Shown here: positions 1-8,161 of the stretch, piece after piece
Layout: each line of letters starts with the position of its first letter
Numbering within the stretch: the first letter of the stretch is position 1
Assembly: GCA_034429195.1 (NCBI GenBank)
Contig: DAOUGQ010000016.1
Coordinates: forward strand, 186,001 to 250,000
DNA length: 64,000 nucleotides
Origin: UBA4782 sp034429195
GTDB lineage: Bacteria; Chloroflexota; Anaerolineae; Anaerolineales; Anaerolineaceae
Direction: 5' to 3'
The notes under the pieces: generated by a model
Told to the model about the DNA's origin: nothing
Database searches by the model: none
Seen by the model: only the letters and a program-made list of their open reading frames with translations
Translations under genes and position numbers: made by a program

Positions 1-332
1 TCAACGAAAACAACGACTACTTTTGCATCGCTGCTGGCAGTAGCAATATCGGCTGCACTTTTTTCTACCATAGTAAGCCCAGCAGATGCTGCGATGTTTT
101 GTAAGGTACCGCGAATTTCTCCTTGCTGCCCTGGGTCCCAGGTTTCCAATCCAACGGTTACCAGATTGGTAGGTACTGCTGGCAAGGTTTCAGCAGGTTG
201 TTGGGTGGGGGTTTCAGTAAAAGAGATTGGAATTGCTGTAGGCTCTGGGGTTGTGCGGTCGCATCCAGCAAGAAGGGCCATTGAAAGAATGAGTACCAGA
301 ATGAGAGAGGATAATCGAGTGCGGTGCAACAT
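1..332 (-). CDS. Secreted lipoprotein, N-terminal part only (runs off the window edge)
   Basis: The reverse strand reads open from an ATG at 332 to the window edge, about 110 residues. It opens with a basic start, a hydrophobic signal stretch and a lipobox ending LLAGC (Cys24), followed by a Thr/Pro/Glu-rich spacer. This is a standard lipoprotein leader that would anchor the protein outside the membrane. The visible mature part (ending KVVVVFV) looks like the start of an alpha/beta domain, possibly a solute-binding or surface protein, but I do not recognise the family. A TAAAAT box at 340-345 ends only 7 nt before the ATG, suggesting a leaderless transcript divergent from miaB. The remainder of the gene lies outside the window. 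Confidence 0.8.
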   Translation of the reverse strand, partial: MLHRTRLSSLILVLILSMALLAGCDRTTPEPTAIPISFTETPTQQPAETLPAVPTNLVTVGLETWDPGQQGEIRGTLQNIAASAGLTMVEKSAADIATASSDAKVVVVFV

Positions 333-339
333 GGTACTT

Positions 340-345
340 ATTTTA
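340..345 (-). promoter_or_regulatory. -10 box of the edge lipoprotein gene
   Basis: Reverse-strand TAAAAT, with 7 nt between its end and the ATG at 332. Transcription would start about at the start codon. No good -35 is visible. Confidence 0.5.
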
Positions 346-396
346 CCTTACTTGAGGAAAGCTGAAAGGTTAAGAAAGTAATCCGACAAATTTTGT

Positions 397-402
397 TATA
401 AT
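397..402 (+). promoter_or_regulatory. -10 box directly in front of miaB
   Basis: A perfect TATAAT ends 7 nt before the miaB ATG (410), so the transcript should begin at or beside the start codon. No Shine-Dalgarno can fit. No clear -35 is present. Confidence 0.6.
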
Positions 403-409
403 TGGCGAC

Positions 410-1735
410 ATGACAAAGTATCATATTTGGACTGAAGGCTGCCAGATGAATGTGGCAGATTCCCAACGTGTGGCATCAGCATTGGAGCGATTAGGGTATC
501 AAGAAACCCGTCAGGTGGATGAGGCTGATGTGATCGTCTTGAATACCTGTGTGGTAAGGCAAAGTGCGGAAGATAAAGCTTATGGAAGGCTGCAATCTCT
601 CAAACCCTTGAAAGAAGCAAAACCATCGCTGGTGATAAATTTAATGGGCTGCATGGTGGGCACCCGAACACCAGAAAGCCTGAAAAAACGATTACCCATG
701 GTGGATGTATTTTCTCCACCCTCTGACCCAAGCCCGCTCATTGCGTATCTGACCCAGCAAGAAAGCCAACAAATGGAATTAAGCGAGACAGCCCGCCGTT
801 TTGCCTGGATGGATGGTGAACTGATGTTGCCTGAAAAGACACGAGGCAAAATCGTGAGCGCTTTCATCCCGATTGTTTATGGCTGCTCACATGCCTGTGC
901 CTATTGCATTATCCCCTACCGTCGTGGAGGAGAGCAGTCACGACCGCCGCAGGATATTCTGGCAGAAGCCCGCACCCTGGCAGCACAGGGCGTGAAGGAG
1001 ATCACACTATTGGGGCAGATTGTCGATCGGTATGGCAAGGATAAGCCTGATTTTCCAAAATTAACTGGTTTATTGGAAATGCTGCATGAAGTTGAGGGGA
1101 TCGAACGGATTCGGTTTTTAACTTCTCATCCCAACTGGTTGACAGATGAACTGATTGAAACGGTGGCACGTCTACCCAAAGTCATGCCTCATATCGAAGT
1201 GCCTGCCCAATCAGGTGATGATGAAATACTGGCTTCCATGCGCCGTGGTTATACCGATCAGCAATATCGGGCTCTGATAAGACGGATTCGGGAGAGGATC
1301 CCTGGAGTATCTATCGCCACAGATATCATTGTGGGTTTTCCTGGAGAAACAGACTCACAGTTTGAGAACACCTACCGTCAACTGGCTGATCTGAAATTGG
1401 ATGTAGCTCATCTGGCACGGTATTCTCCTAGAATTGGAACTCTTTCTGAACGAAAGATGGTTGATGATGTACCAGATAAAGAAAAATGGCGCCGTTTTCG
1501 CATGCTGGAGGTCTTACAGGAAAGCATTGCTACAGAAATCCATGCGAAGTATCTAGGAGCGACTGTAGATGTGTTGTTCGAAGATAAAACAAAGCAGCGT
1601 TGGCGCGGAAGAACACCAACCAATAAACTTGTTTTTGTTGAAAGCGAATTGGATTTAAGAGGCAAGATTTTACCTGTCAAAATAAACTGGACAGGTCCCT
1701 GGTCTATGATCGGCGAAATTTCGCAGGTTTTATGA
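410..1735 (+). CDS. miaB: MiaB-family tRNA methylthiotransferase
   Basis: Radical-SAM enzyme of 441 aa predicted to add the 2-methylthio group to isopentenyladenosine-37 of tRNAs reading UNN codons. The N-terminal methylthiotransferase domain carries the three cluster cysteines at Cys11 (EGCQMN), Cys47 (NTCVV) and Cys81 (MGCMVG). The radical-SAM motif is Cys159-x3-Cys163-x2-Cys166 (GCSHACAYC). The C-terminal 65 residues match a TRAM RNA-binding domain. Length is normal for MiaB. MtaB- or RimO-type paralogues are the alternative; the TEGCQMN and ARYSPR signatures favour MiaB. The ATG at 410 lies just after a TATAAT box, so translation may be leaderless. RNase Z follows 51 bp downstream, linking two tRNA-maturation genes. 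Confidence 0.9.
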   Translation: MTKYHIWTEGCQMNVADSQRVASALERLGYQETRQVDEADVIVLNTCVVRQSAEDKAYGRLQSLKPLKEAKPSLVINLMGCMVGTRTPESLKKRLPMVDVFSPPSDPSPLIAYLTQQESQQMELSETARRFAWMDGELMLPEKTRGKIVSAFIPIVYGCSHACAYCIIPYRRGGEQSRPPQDILAEARTLAAQGVKEITLLGQIVDRYGKDKPDFPKLTGLLEMLHEVEGIERIRFLTSHPNWLTDELIETVARLPKVMPHIEVPAQSGDDEILASMRRGYTDQQYRALIRRIRERIPGVSIATDIIVGFPGETDSQFENTYRQLADLKLDVAHLARYSPRIGTLSERKMVDDVPDKEKWRRFRMLEVLQESIATEIHAKYLGATVDVLFEDKTKQRWRGRTPTNKLVFVESELDLRGKILPVKINWTGPWSMIGEISQVL

Positions 1736-1786
1736 TCCGGCTTATCGAAATACCTCTGGTAAAATACAGCACGGAGCAATCATCCC

Positions 1787-2704
1787 TTGTTTGAACTTAT
1801 CTTTTTAGGAACCTCAGCCTCTGCCCCAGCACCACGCCGGAATCTGCCTGCATTGGTTATCAAACATGATGAATATCGCTTTCTGGTAGATTGTGGCGAG
1901 GGAACGCAGCGTCAGATCTTACAGACGGGCATAGGGTTTAAGAGATTGAATAATATCCTCATCACTCATGGACATTTAGATCATATTCTGGGGCTTGCCG
2001 GGCTGCTTTCCACCTATATGCGTTGGGAAATGATTGACGAGATGAATATTTATGGGGGCAGGAACGCATTGGATCGTATCCATGAATTACTGTACGGAGT
2101 GGTCTTGCGAGGTGCACAACCTCAGATAAACCTGCAATTCAATGTATTGACCAGTGGAATCTTTTTCGAAAGCAATACGTTCACCATTTCTGCTTTCCCA
2201 GTGCAGCATCGAGGTTCTGATAACCTGGGATATGTCTTCGAAGAAAAAGGACGCCGTCCATTTTTGAATGAAAAAGCTGAAGCATTGGGTATCCCTCCAG
2301 GACCGATCCGCCGACAGCTTGTAGAGGGTATATCAGTTACCCTTGCTGATGGAAGGCTGATCACTCCCGAAGCTGTGCTGGGTGATTATAAAGCTGGCAC
2401 CCGTCTTGTGGTGGTTGGCGATACTGGGAATACCGAAAACCTCATCGATGTTTGCCGAAATGCCGATGGATTGGTAATCGAATCCACTTACCTGCAGGAA
2501 GAAGCTGAGATGGCAAGCCAGTTTGGGCACCTGACGGCAAAGGATGCTGCCCTTCTGGCAAAAGATGCTGGAGTGAAACAATTATTTCTGACCCATCTTT
2601 CGCGCCGTTACCGTGAAAAAGATGTTCAAGCAGAAGCGCAGCAATATTTTGAAAATGTGCAGGTTGCTCGGGATTTTGATACTTTTATCGTTAGAACGGA
2701 TTAG
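1787..2704 (+). CDS. rnz: Ribonuclease Z (tRNA 3'-end endonuclease)
   Basis: Metallo-beta-lactamase-fold endonuclease of 305 aa that removes the 3' trailer of tRNA precursors, which matters here because the tRNA genes in the window do not encode CCA. It opens with FLGTSASAPAP and carries the zinc motif His61-x-His63-x-Asp65-His66 (THGHLDH), a later GDTG aspartate and a C-terminal THLSRRY histidine. Length fits the short bacterial RNase Z. The start is TTG at 1787, with GGAG at 1773-1776 and a TAAAAT box about 20 nt upstream; no better ATG lies ahead of the conserved N-terminal strand. It sits downstream of miaB on the same strand. Confidence 0.92.
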   Translation: MFELIFLGTSASAPAPRRNLPALVIKHDEYRFLVDCGEGTQRQILQTGIGFKRLNNILITHGHLDHILGLAGLLSTYMRWEMIDEMNIYGGRNALDRIHELLYGVVLRGAQPQINLQFNVLTSGIFFESNTFTISAFPVQHRGSDNLGYVFEEKGRRPFLNEKAEALGIPPGPIRRQLVEGISVTLADGRLITPEAVLGDYKAGTRLVVVGDTGNTENLIDVCRNADGLVIESTYLQEEAEMASQFGHLTAKDAALLAKDAGVKQLFLTHLSRRYREKDVQAEAQQYFENVQVARDFDTFIVRTD

Positions 2705-2714
2705 TTAAAATTTT

Positions 2715-3146
2715 ATGTCTTTGAGGTTACCTTCGTGGAATAATGTGAGGCATTCGTTCAACCTGACTTATGTTTTCTTGCGGTATGTCTCCTCATCTGC
2801 GATAGCTGCATCTGCTGATTATTCTGTTTTCCTGATAAGTTTCCACATAACATGCAGTGCCATATTCAGTATTTTCGCAGGACGGATCGTTTCACTTATC
2901 ATCAGCTATATCATGCAGAAAAGATTTGTCTTTCAATCACAAGCTCAATTCCTTGAATCTTTTACCCGATATGCCGCGCTTGTATTATTAAATGGTTTGA
3001 TTGCCAGCATCAGTGTAGACTGGCTTGTACAAGAGATCCATATTTCTGCTTTGATCGCGAAGGTCATTACAGAGATTCTTCTTTATGGTGTGAATTTTTT
3101 GATTTTACGTCGAGTATTTATGCCAGTGGTTAAAGAGAAGGCTTGA
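2715..3146 (+). CDS. GtrA-like membrane protein
   Basis: A 143-aa protein with four predicted membrane segments and the GtrA/DPMS_TMD pattern: an N-terminal helix followed by a basic loop, a central SYIMQKRFVFQS motif and a C-terminal pair of helices ending LLYGVNFLILRRVF. Members are thought to help flip undecaprenyl- or dolichyl-phosphate-linked sugars. The gene overlaps or abuts the family-2 glycosyltransferase that follows, a common pairing (GtrA with GtrB-like). It starts 10 bp after rnz. The substrate cannot be told from sequence. Confidence 0.8.
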   Translation: MSLRLPSWNNVRHSFNLTYVFLRYVSSSAIAASADYSVFLISFHITCSAIFSIFAGRIVSLIISYIMQKRFVFQSQAQFLESFTRYAALVLLNGLIASISVDWLVQEIHISALIAKVITEILLYGVNFLILRRVFMPVVKEKA

Positions 3147-3157
3147 AAGAAGCTGGA

Positions 3158-3838
3158 ATGAATGATCCTGAATTGAAAGCAATTGTAATCATCCCCGCGT
3201 TCAATGAATCTCGATCCATTGAAAGGGTTGTTCGGGCTTGCCTGTCATATCTTCCTGTGCTGGTGGTTGATGATGGTTCGAAGGATGAAACTGCATACCT
3301 GGCAGAACGTCAGGGCGCTATAGTTATTCGGCAGGTTCCTAATCAGGGAAAAGGTGCAGCTTTACGAAAAGGATTTCAATATTGCCTGGAAAATGGGTAT
3401 GATGCAGCAATCACGTTGGATGCTGATGGGCAGCATGAACCATCAGAAATCCCCTTATTTTTAGAAGAATATCAGCAGCATTCTCAAGGATTGATCATCG
3501 GCAGGCGAGATTTTTCTCTAATGCCATTTATCAGAAAGTTTGCTAACTCAACAGGTAAAATTTTGATCTCGATTGCTGCAGGTCAAGAGATCTACGACAA
3601 TCAAAGCGGGTATCGTTTGATCAGTATGCCTTTGGCAAAACTGCTGCTCGATTCAACTGAAAATGGTTTCGAATTTGAAGTCGAAATGCTTGCACTATGC
3701 CTGAAACATTCTCTGGGATTGGGTTGGGTACCCATCAGTACCATCTACGCTGGTCAGCGTAGTCACATTCGTCCCCTTCATCATTTAATCGAATATTTTC
3801 GAATCTTGCGAAAAGTAAAAAGAATCATCCATAATTAA
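3158..3838 (+). CDS. Family-2 glycosyltransferase (polyprenyl-phosphate sugar synthase type)
   Basis: About 226 aa, GT-A fold, resembling dolichol-phosphate mannosyltransferase/GtrB. Visible motifs are IIPAFNES at the N-terminus, VVDDGSKDET for nucleotide binding, GKGAALRKGF, and the metal-binding DADGQHEPSEIP, followed by IIGRRD and NQSGYRL. It should transfer a sugar from a nucleotide sugar to a polyprenyl phosphate, with the GtrA partner just upstream. I take the ATG at 3158; a TTG at 3143 in the same frame would overlap the gtrA stop and is possible. No C-terminal membrane helices are present, so the GtrA protein probably supplies the membrane part. Confidence 0.85.
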   Translation: MNDPELKAIVIIPAFNESRSIERVVRACLSYLPVLVVDDGSKDETAYLAERQGAIVIRQVPNQGKGAALRKGFQYCLENGYDAAITLDADGQHEPSEIPLFLEEYQQHSQGLIIGRRDFSLMPFIRKFANSTGKILISIAAGQEIYDNQSGYRLISMPLAKLLLDSTENGFEFEVEMLALCLKHSLGLGWVPISTIYAGQRSHIRPLHHLIEYFRILRKVKRIIHN

Positions 3839-3864
3839 CTAATAGATCTGTTTGGAGTAACACG

Positions 3865-4680
3865 ATGCTACTTGAAAACATTTCTTCTATAAATCCGATC
3901 ATTCAGGCGTTATTGGCGACACTGTTCACCTGGGCGCTTACGGCGGCAGGCGCTGCAATGGTATTCTTCTTTAAGAACATCAAAGAATCTGTTATGAATG
4001 CTACCCTGGGTTTTGCTGCTGGGGTAATGATCGCAGCGAGTTTTTGGTCTCTGCTTGCGCCTGCCATAGAAATTTCAGAAAGTATGTTTAAGCAAAGCTG
4101 GTTGCCTGCGATCATTGGTTTTTTAGCAGGAGGTGCATTTCTATTTTCCGTTGATAAGACATTACCGCATATGCACCTGGATATGAAAAGTAATGAAGCT
4201 GAGGGTATTTCAACCCATTGGCAGCGAAGCGTACTTCTTGTGCTGGCAATCACACTACATAATTTTCCTGAAGGATTGGCTGTAGGGGTTGCATTCGGTG
4301 CGGCAGCAGTTGGTTTGCCCGAAGCCAGTCTGGCAGGAGCGGTAGCACTTGCGTTAGGTATCGGTATTCAGAACTTCCCCGAAGGCGTGGCTGTCTCTGC
4401 GCCTTTACGCCGCGAAGGGATGAAGGTTGGCAAAGCGTTCTGGTACGGGCAGCTTTCCGGTGTTGTAGAGCCAATCGCTGGTGTGATCGGGGCATCTGCA
4501 GCGATGTTCATGCGTCCAATTTTGCCTTTCGTTCTGGCTTTTGCTGCTGGCGCAATGATCTATGTGGTGATCGAAGAGCTTATTCCAGAATCACAAAATG
4601 GAAGACACAGTGATCTGGCAACCATTGGAACCATGATCGGTTTCGCAGTTATGATGGTTTTGGATGTTGCATTGGGGTAA
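3865..4680 (+). CDS. ZIP-family divalent metal transporter
   Basis: Integral membrane protein of 271 aa with eight predicted helices. Helices 4 and 5 carry the ZIP signatures: HNFPEGLAVGVAFG and, downstream, QNFPEGVAVSAPL, whose His/Asn/Glu side chains form the binuclear metal site. The first histidine is kept in helix 4; in helix 5 the equivalent position is Gln-Asn, as seen in ZupT/GufA-like members. A cytoplasmic loop (MHLDMKSNEAEG) separates helices 3 and 4. Uptake of zinc, iron or manganese is the family role; specificity is not readable. The start is ATG at 3865 with GGAG upstream. It has its own position between the GT2 gene and the metK riboswitch. Confidence 0.88.
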   Translation: MLLENISSINPIIQALLATLFTWALTAAGAAMVFFFKNIKESVMNATLGFAAGVMIAASFWSLLAPAIEISESMFKQSWLPAIIGFLAGGAFLFSVDKTLPHMHLDMKSNEAEGISTHWQRSVLLVLAITLHNFPEGLAVGVAFGAAAVGLPEASLAGAVALALGIGIQNFPEGVAVSAPLRREGMKVGKAFWYGQLSGVVEPIAGVIGASAAMFMRPILPFVLAFAAGAMIYVVIEELIPESQNGRHSDLATIGTMIGFAVMMVLDVALG

Positions 4681-4709
4681 AACTCTTATCAATTATTAAT
4701 AAGGATTGT

Positions 4710-4738
4710 TTGACATTAGATTGCCTTTGTGATAACAT
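4710..4738 (+). promoter_or_regulatory. Promoter of the metK riboswitch transcript
   Basis: TTGACA (4710-4715), 17-bp spacer, TAACAT (4733-4738). Predicted transcription start is near 4745, shortly before the SAM-I aptamer. Confidence 0.8.
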
Positions 4739-4766
4739 CTCAAATGCAAACATAGCCCCTAAGGCG

Positions 4767-4880
4767 CTTCTATCCAGAGAGGTGGAGGGACCGGCCCGTT
4801 GAAACCTCGGCAACCTGGAACAATCAAAACATGTTCCAAGGTGCCAATTCCGGCAGTATTTTTTTTCTGGAAGATAGGAG
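4767..4880 (+). ncRNA. SAM-I (S-box) riboswitch aptamer
   Basis: The segment carries the S-box core: the ATCCAGAGAGGTGGAGGGAC block at 4772-4791, then CCGTTGAAACCTCGGCAACC around 4796-4815, a variable hairpin (GGAACA/TGTTCC), and AAGGTGCCAATTCC. The P1 helix closes with 4767-4774 pairing 4873-4880 (8 bp). The 3' strand of P1 can instead pair with the 5' arm of the downstream terminator (around 4900-4909), giving the expected antiterminator. SAM binding would stabilise P1, free the terminator and switch off metK, a textbook feedback loop on SAM synthesis. Confidence 0.96.
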
Positions 4881-4894
4881 GGTACCGACATGAT

Positions 4895-4931
4895 AATTGC
4901 CCCTCTATCCAGATGGGGCAATTTCTTTTTT
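4895..4931 (+). terminator. Riboswitch-controlled intrinsic terminator before metK
   Basis: A 9-bp stem (4895-4903 with 4915-4923, AATTGCCCC/GGGGCAATT) and an 11-nt loop are followed by TCTTTTTTT. The loop and 5' arm (CCCCTCTATC) are complementary to the 3' strand of riboswitch P1. Confidence 0.92.
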
Positions 4932-4944
4932 TGGAGGTTCTTTT

Positions 4945-6156
4945 ATGGCGACATCATTTATGAAGGCACCCAAATACCTTTTCACTTCTGAGTCAGTGAC
5001 CGAGGGTCATCCGGATAAACTTTGCGATCAGGTAAGTGATGCAGTATTGGATGCCTGCCTGGCAGCAGATCCTGCTTCCCGGGTTGCATGCGAAACAGCA
5101 ACAAAAACAGGATTCATCATGGTTTTAGGTGAGATCACCACCAATGCTCACCTGAATTTTGATGACCTGGTGCGTAAAGTAGTAAAAGAAATCGGTTATG
5201 ATAGTAGCGATAAAGGTTTCGATGCCGATACCTGCGCAGTGCAATCAGCCATCGCCAAACAATCTGGTGATATTGCCATGGGTGTCAATAAGGCGCTCGA
5301 AGCAAAAGAAGGCAAGATGAGTGAAAGCGAGATTGAAGCCATTGGTGCCGGTGACCAGGGTATGATGTTCGGGTTTGCCTGCAATGAAACACCAACCTTG
5401 ATGCCAATGCCAATTTACATGGCTCATAAGCTTGCCCGCAGGCTTTCTGAAGTGCGCAAGAATGGAACACTTCCCTGGCTGCGCCCCGATGGAAAAACGC
5501 AGGTAACTGTAGAATATCATTATGGAAAACCTGTTCGTATTGATACTGTCCTGGTGAGCACTCAACATGATCCTGATATCTCACACAATGAGATCGAAGA
5601 ATCATTGACAGAGCATGTAATCATGCCAACACTACCCAAAGATCTGGTTGATAATGAAATGAAAATCTTTGTCAATCCTACAGGTCGTTTTGTGATTGGT
5701 GGCCCAATGGGTGATGCTGGATTGACCGGCCGCAAGATCATTGTAGATACCTACGGTGGTATGGGACGGCATGGCGGTGGTGCTTTCAGTGGTAAAGACC
5801 CGACGAAAGTTGACCGTTCTGCGGCTTACGCTGCCCGCTGGGTTGCCAAGAATGTTGTGGCTGCTGGATTGGCTGAACGCTGCGAAATCCAGGTGGCTTA
5901 TGCAATCGGTGTTGCCCGCCCATTGAGCATTAATGTCGAAACATTCGGCACTGGTAAAATTGCTGATGAAGCTATCGCTGACCTGATCATGAAACATTTT
6001 GACCTGCGTCCAGGTGCCATCATCCATGATCTTGACCTGCGCCGCCCGATCTATCAGAAGGTGGCTGCATACGGTCACTTTGGTCGTGATGATCTCGATC
6101 TGACCTGGGAACGAACGGATAAAGCAGAGATCCTGCGTAAGGCTGCGGGAATTTAG
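4945..6156 (+). CDS. metK: S-adenosylmethionine synthase
   Basis: A 403-aa enzyme making SAM from methionine and ATP. Motifs seen: GHPDK at residues 21-25, the GAGDQGMMFGF methionine/ATP segment, and GGGAFSGKDPTKVDRSAAY, the P-loop-like phosphate site with its catalytic lysines. Full family length, ending in the normal HFGR...LTWERTDKAEILR region. The start is ATG at 4945 with GGAGG at 4933-4937; an upstream in-frame ATG at 4897 lies inside the terminator stem and is not credible. Expression is under the SAM-I riboswitch just upstream. A strong terminator follows the gene, so it is monocistronic. Confidence 0.97.
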   Translation: MATSFMKAPKYLFTSESVTEGHPDKLCDQVSDAVLDACLAADPASRVACETATKTGFIMVLGEITTNAHLNFDDLVRKVVKEIGYDSSDKGFDADTCAVQSAIAKQSGDIAMGVNKALEAKEGKMSESEIEAIGAGDQGMMFGFACNETPTLMPMPIYMAHKLARRLSEVRKNGTLPWLRPDGKTQVTVEYHYGKPVRIDTVLVSTQHDPDISHNEIEESLTEHVIMPTLPKDLVDNEMKIFVNPTGRFVIGGPMGDAGLTGRKIIVDTYGGMGRHGGGAFSGKDPTKVDRSAAYAARWVAKNVVAAGLAERCEIQVAYAIGVARPLSINVETFGTGKIADEAIADLIMKHFDLRPGAIIHDLDLRRPIYQKVAAYGHFGRDDLDLTWERTDKAEILRKAAGI

Positions 6157-6173
6157 GGTTTATAGAATTACTG

Positions 6174-6209
6174 ACACCCGAAGTTTTTGAAAACTTCGGG
6201 TGTTTTGTT
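6174..6209 (+). terminator. Terminator after metK
   Basis: A perfect 13-bp stem (6174-6186 with 6191-6203) with a 4-nt loop, followed by TTTTGTTT. It ends the metK transcript before the oppositely oriented nth gene. Confidence 0.92.
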
Positions 6210-6249
6210 TAATGGGGTGAAAATGGTGAGTTATGATCTTGCCCTAGAT

Positions 6250-6271
6250 TGTCATGTTGAGCGAAGCGACG
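6250..6271. repeat. Possible remnant of a dispersed short repeat
   Basis: The intergenic stretch at 6250-6271 reads TGTCATGTTGAGCGAAGCGA, resembling the core of short dispersed repeats with a TCATGCTGAGCGAAGCGAAG consensus that I recall from other bacterial genomes. Only one copy is present in this window, so its repetitive nature is an inference. Confidence 0.35.
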
Positions 6272-6334
6272 TGCACCACACACTCTGTAATGAACATCTT
6301 ACAACAGCATTATAAGCTATAAGGTAAGATAAGA

Positions 6335-7012
6335 TTATGAACCTGTTGTGGCATAAAACTGGCAAACATCCTTTACCGGGCAGCGAGGACATTCTGGCTT
6401 GTGGGGATGGCAGAGCTCTCGCCCCAACCGGATCAGGTTAAGGTGGGCAGGGCCATATTGTTCAGGCCGAAAAAGACCAGATAAATGGGAATGCGCCTGT
6501 TCCGCATTCATCGCGTCCGGACGCAAGCCGATTCTTCCACTGACACGATAAATATGGGTATCCACCGGAAATGCGGGCATACCCAGGGCGAACTGCATCA
6601 CGATGGATGCGGTTTTTGGCCCAACACCTTTGAATTTCACCAGCCAGGCATACGCTTCGTCTCGAGGAAGTTCTTTGAGAAAATCCAGATTAAGGTTTCC
6701 ACGTTCTATGGTGATCTCCTGCAGTACCTTTTGAATGCGGGCACCTTTCTGGTTCGCCAAACCGGCTGGACGAATGGCATCGATCACCCAAGGTAAAGGC
6801 GCATCCCGTACTGCTTCCCAGGTGGGTAAAGCATCACGCAGCCGGTTGAATGCGATATCTCGGTTGTGATCGTTTGTGTTTTGCGAAAGGATGGTTGATA
6901 TTAGCTCATCGACTGCTGATAGAGGGGTACGCCAGACTGGGGTACCAAAAACCGCAAGCAGTCTTTGATATACCTCACCTGCCAGTGCTATCAGTTGGAT
7001 ATTTTCATCCAT
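6335..7012 (-). CDS. nth: Endonuclease III-type DNA glycosylase/AP lyase
   Basis: About 225 aa, HhH-GPD base-excision repair enzyme acting on oxidised pyrimidines. The helix-hairpin-helix with catalytic lysine is KGVGPKTASIVMQF, followed by PVDTHIYRVSGRIG with the conserved aspartate. The C-terminus holds the 4Fe-4S loop Cys-x6-Cys-x2-Cys-x5-Cys (CHPHKPECPRCPVKDVC). I take the start as ATG at 7012; the frame extends to 7117, but that extension lies inside the asparaginase gene, whose stop is 4 bp upstream of this ATG. It is therefore probably co-transcribed with, and translationally coupled to, the asparaginase gene. Sequence resembles the archaeal/Chloroflexi branch more than E. coli Nth. 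Confidence 0.92.
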   Translation of the reverse strand: MDENIQLIALAGEVYQRLLAVFGTPVWRTPLSAVDELISTILSQNTNDHNRDIAFNRLRDALPTWEAVRDAPLPWVIDAIRPAGLANQKGARIQKVLQEITIERGNLNLDFLKELPRDEAYAWLVKFKGVGPKTASIVMQFALGMPAFPVDTHIYRVSGRIGLRPDAMNAEQAHSHLSGLFRPEQYGPAHLNLIRLGRELCHPHKPECPRCPVKDVCQFYATTGS

Positions 7013-7016
7013 TGAG

Positions 7017-8123
7017 CTAACGCACCAATGTAAAGCAGGGACGGATCTCTCCCACCACCAGTTTTCGGAAATTCCTGATGGGTCGGCGGTCAAAGACACG
7101 CATGGCAGTTGCGACATCTGGGGTTAGAACACCTAACTGGCGTAGAACTTCAATGGCAACAAGCGAACAGCTTCTTCCACCCGAATTTACTGTCAATAAT
7201 TCATTTGGATCGGTTGGTTCTTCTGTAGGAATAGTACGCCTTCCCAGGTCGCCATCGGAGGTTTTGATTGTAATTCCAATTCCAGGACTGTCAGGAGAGA
7301 GAACACCAGGTAAAATGCCTATGATCTGATACCCTTCTGCACCCGCTTTGGAGATCCAGCGATTGGATCCCGCCTGCATCAGGCGGGTGTCAAATTTGCC
7401 GGGTCCAGCTATCATGGTGGGATAGGTCAGCATCGCTTTGACAACAATCTGACATGCTTTTTGCATTTCAGCAGGTGCATAACGGGGATCGACCAGGCGG
7501 GCAACTCCCAGGGCTGCACTGCGCATTGGCACAGCAAACACCGGGGCAGAACAACCATCGATGCCAGGCTGTATATCTTCGACAGTCAGGTCACAGAAGG
7601 CAGCAAAGTTTTTCAAGATATGTTGCTGAATTTTATTTGTTGGATCAAGGTAATTGTCGAGAGATTCACCTAACATGGTGGCAAAGCATAAGAATCCCGA
7701 ATGTTTTCCCGAGCAGTTATGGCGAATGGGGGTGGGAGACTGTCCGGCAAGGAACATTCGCCTGTAGGTGACCTCATCAGAAGGAGCATGAGTACCACAT
7801 TGCAGGTTGGCTTCACTTGCACCAATTTTTGAAAGGATACTGGTTGCCACCCTTGCATGTTCATCTGTTCCCGAGTGAGAAGCGCACATCAAGGCAACTT
7901 CTTCAAGGGTCAGATGAAAATGTTGCATACCACCCATTGCTAAAAAGGGCAGGATCTGAAAGGGTTTAGCAGAAGAGCGTAAAAAGGTAACGGTATTCGG
8001 GTTCCCATAACTGGCAATCAATTTACCATCTGCAGAGACAACTGATACTGCTCCATAATGGATCGATTCGGTAACCATTCCACGGGTTACTTCTATGATA
8101 GGTGCACAATCATTGAATTGCAT
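7017..8123 (-). CDS. Asparaginase of the Rhizobium/type-III (L-asparaginase II) family
   Basis: A 368-aa protein of the family typified by the Rhizobium etli inducible asparaginase, distinct from E. coli AnsA/AnsB and fold-related to serine beta-lactamases. Recognisable stretches are the N-terminal EVTRGMVTESIHYGAV, the catalytic-type RSSAKPFQ (Ser-x-x-Lys), CASHSGTDEHA, HNCSGKHSGFL and AGPGKFDT. It should hydrolyse asparagine to aspartate and ammonia in the cytoplasm; no signal peptide. The start is ATG at 8123 with AGGATGAT upstream. It is followed 4 bp downstream by nth. Length is slightly above the usual 330-350 aa. Confidence 0.85.
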   Translation of the reverse strand: MQFNDCAPIIEVTRGMVTESIHYGAVSVVSADGKLIASYGNPNTVTFLRSSAKPFQILPFLAMGGMQHFHLTLEEVALMCASHSGTDEHARVATSILSKIGASEANLQCGTHAPSDEVTYRRMFLAGQSPTPIRHNCSGKHSGFLCFATMLGESLDNYLDPTNKIQQHILKNFAAFCDLTVEDIQPGIDGCSAPVFAVPMRSAALGVARLVDPRYAPAEMQKACQIVVKAMLTYPTMIAGPGKFDTRLMQAGSNRWISKAGAEGYQIIGILPGVLSPDSPGIGITIKTSDGDLGRRTIPTEEPTDPNELLTVNSGGRSCSLVAIEVLRQLGVLTPDVATAMRVFDRRPIRNFRKLVVGEIRPCFTLVR

Positions 8124-8161
8124 AGATCATCCTGTTTGATAAAATACCTTCAAAACTTTTT

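Noticed and set aside
94..381. 95-codon open frame on the + strand at the window start
   Set aside because: It lies antisense to the better-supported lipoprotein gene (332 to 1, minus), which has a signal peptide and lipobox; the + frame has no recognisable protein features.
4897..4944. Upstream in-frame ATG for metK
   Set aside because: It lies in the riboswitch terminator stem; the ATG at 4945 has the ribosome site and matches the family N-terminus.
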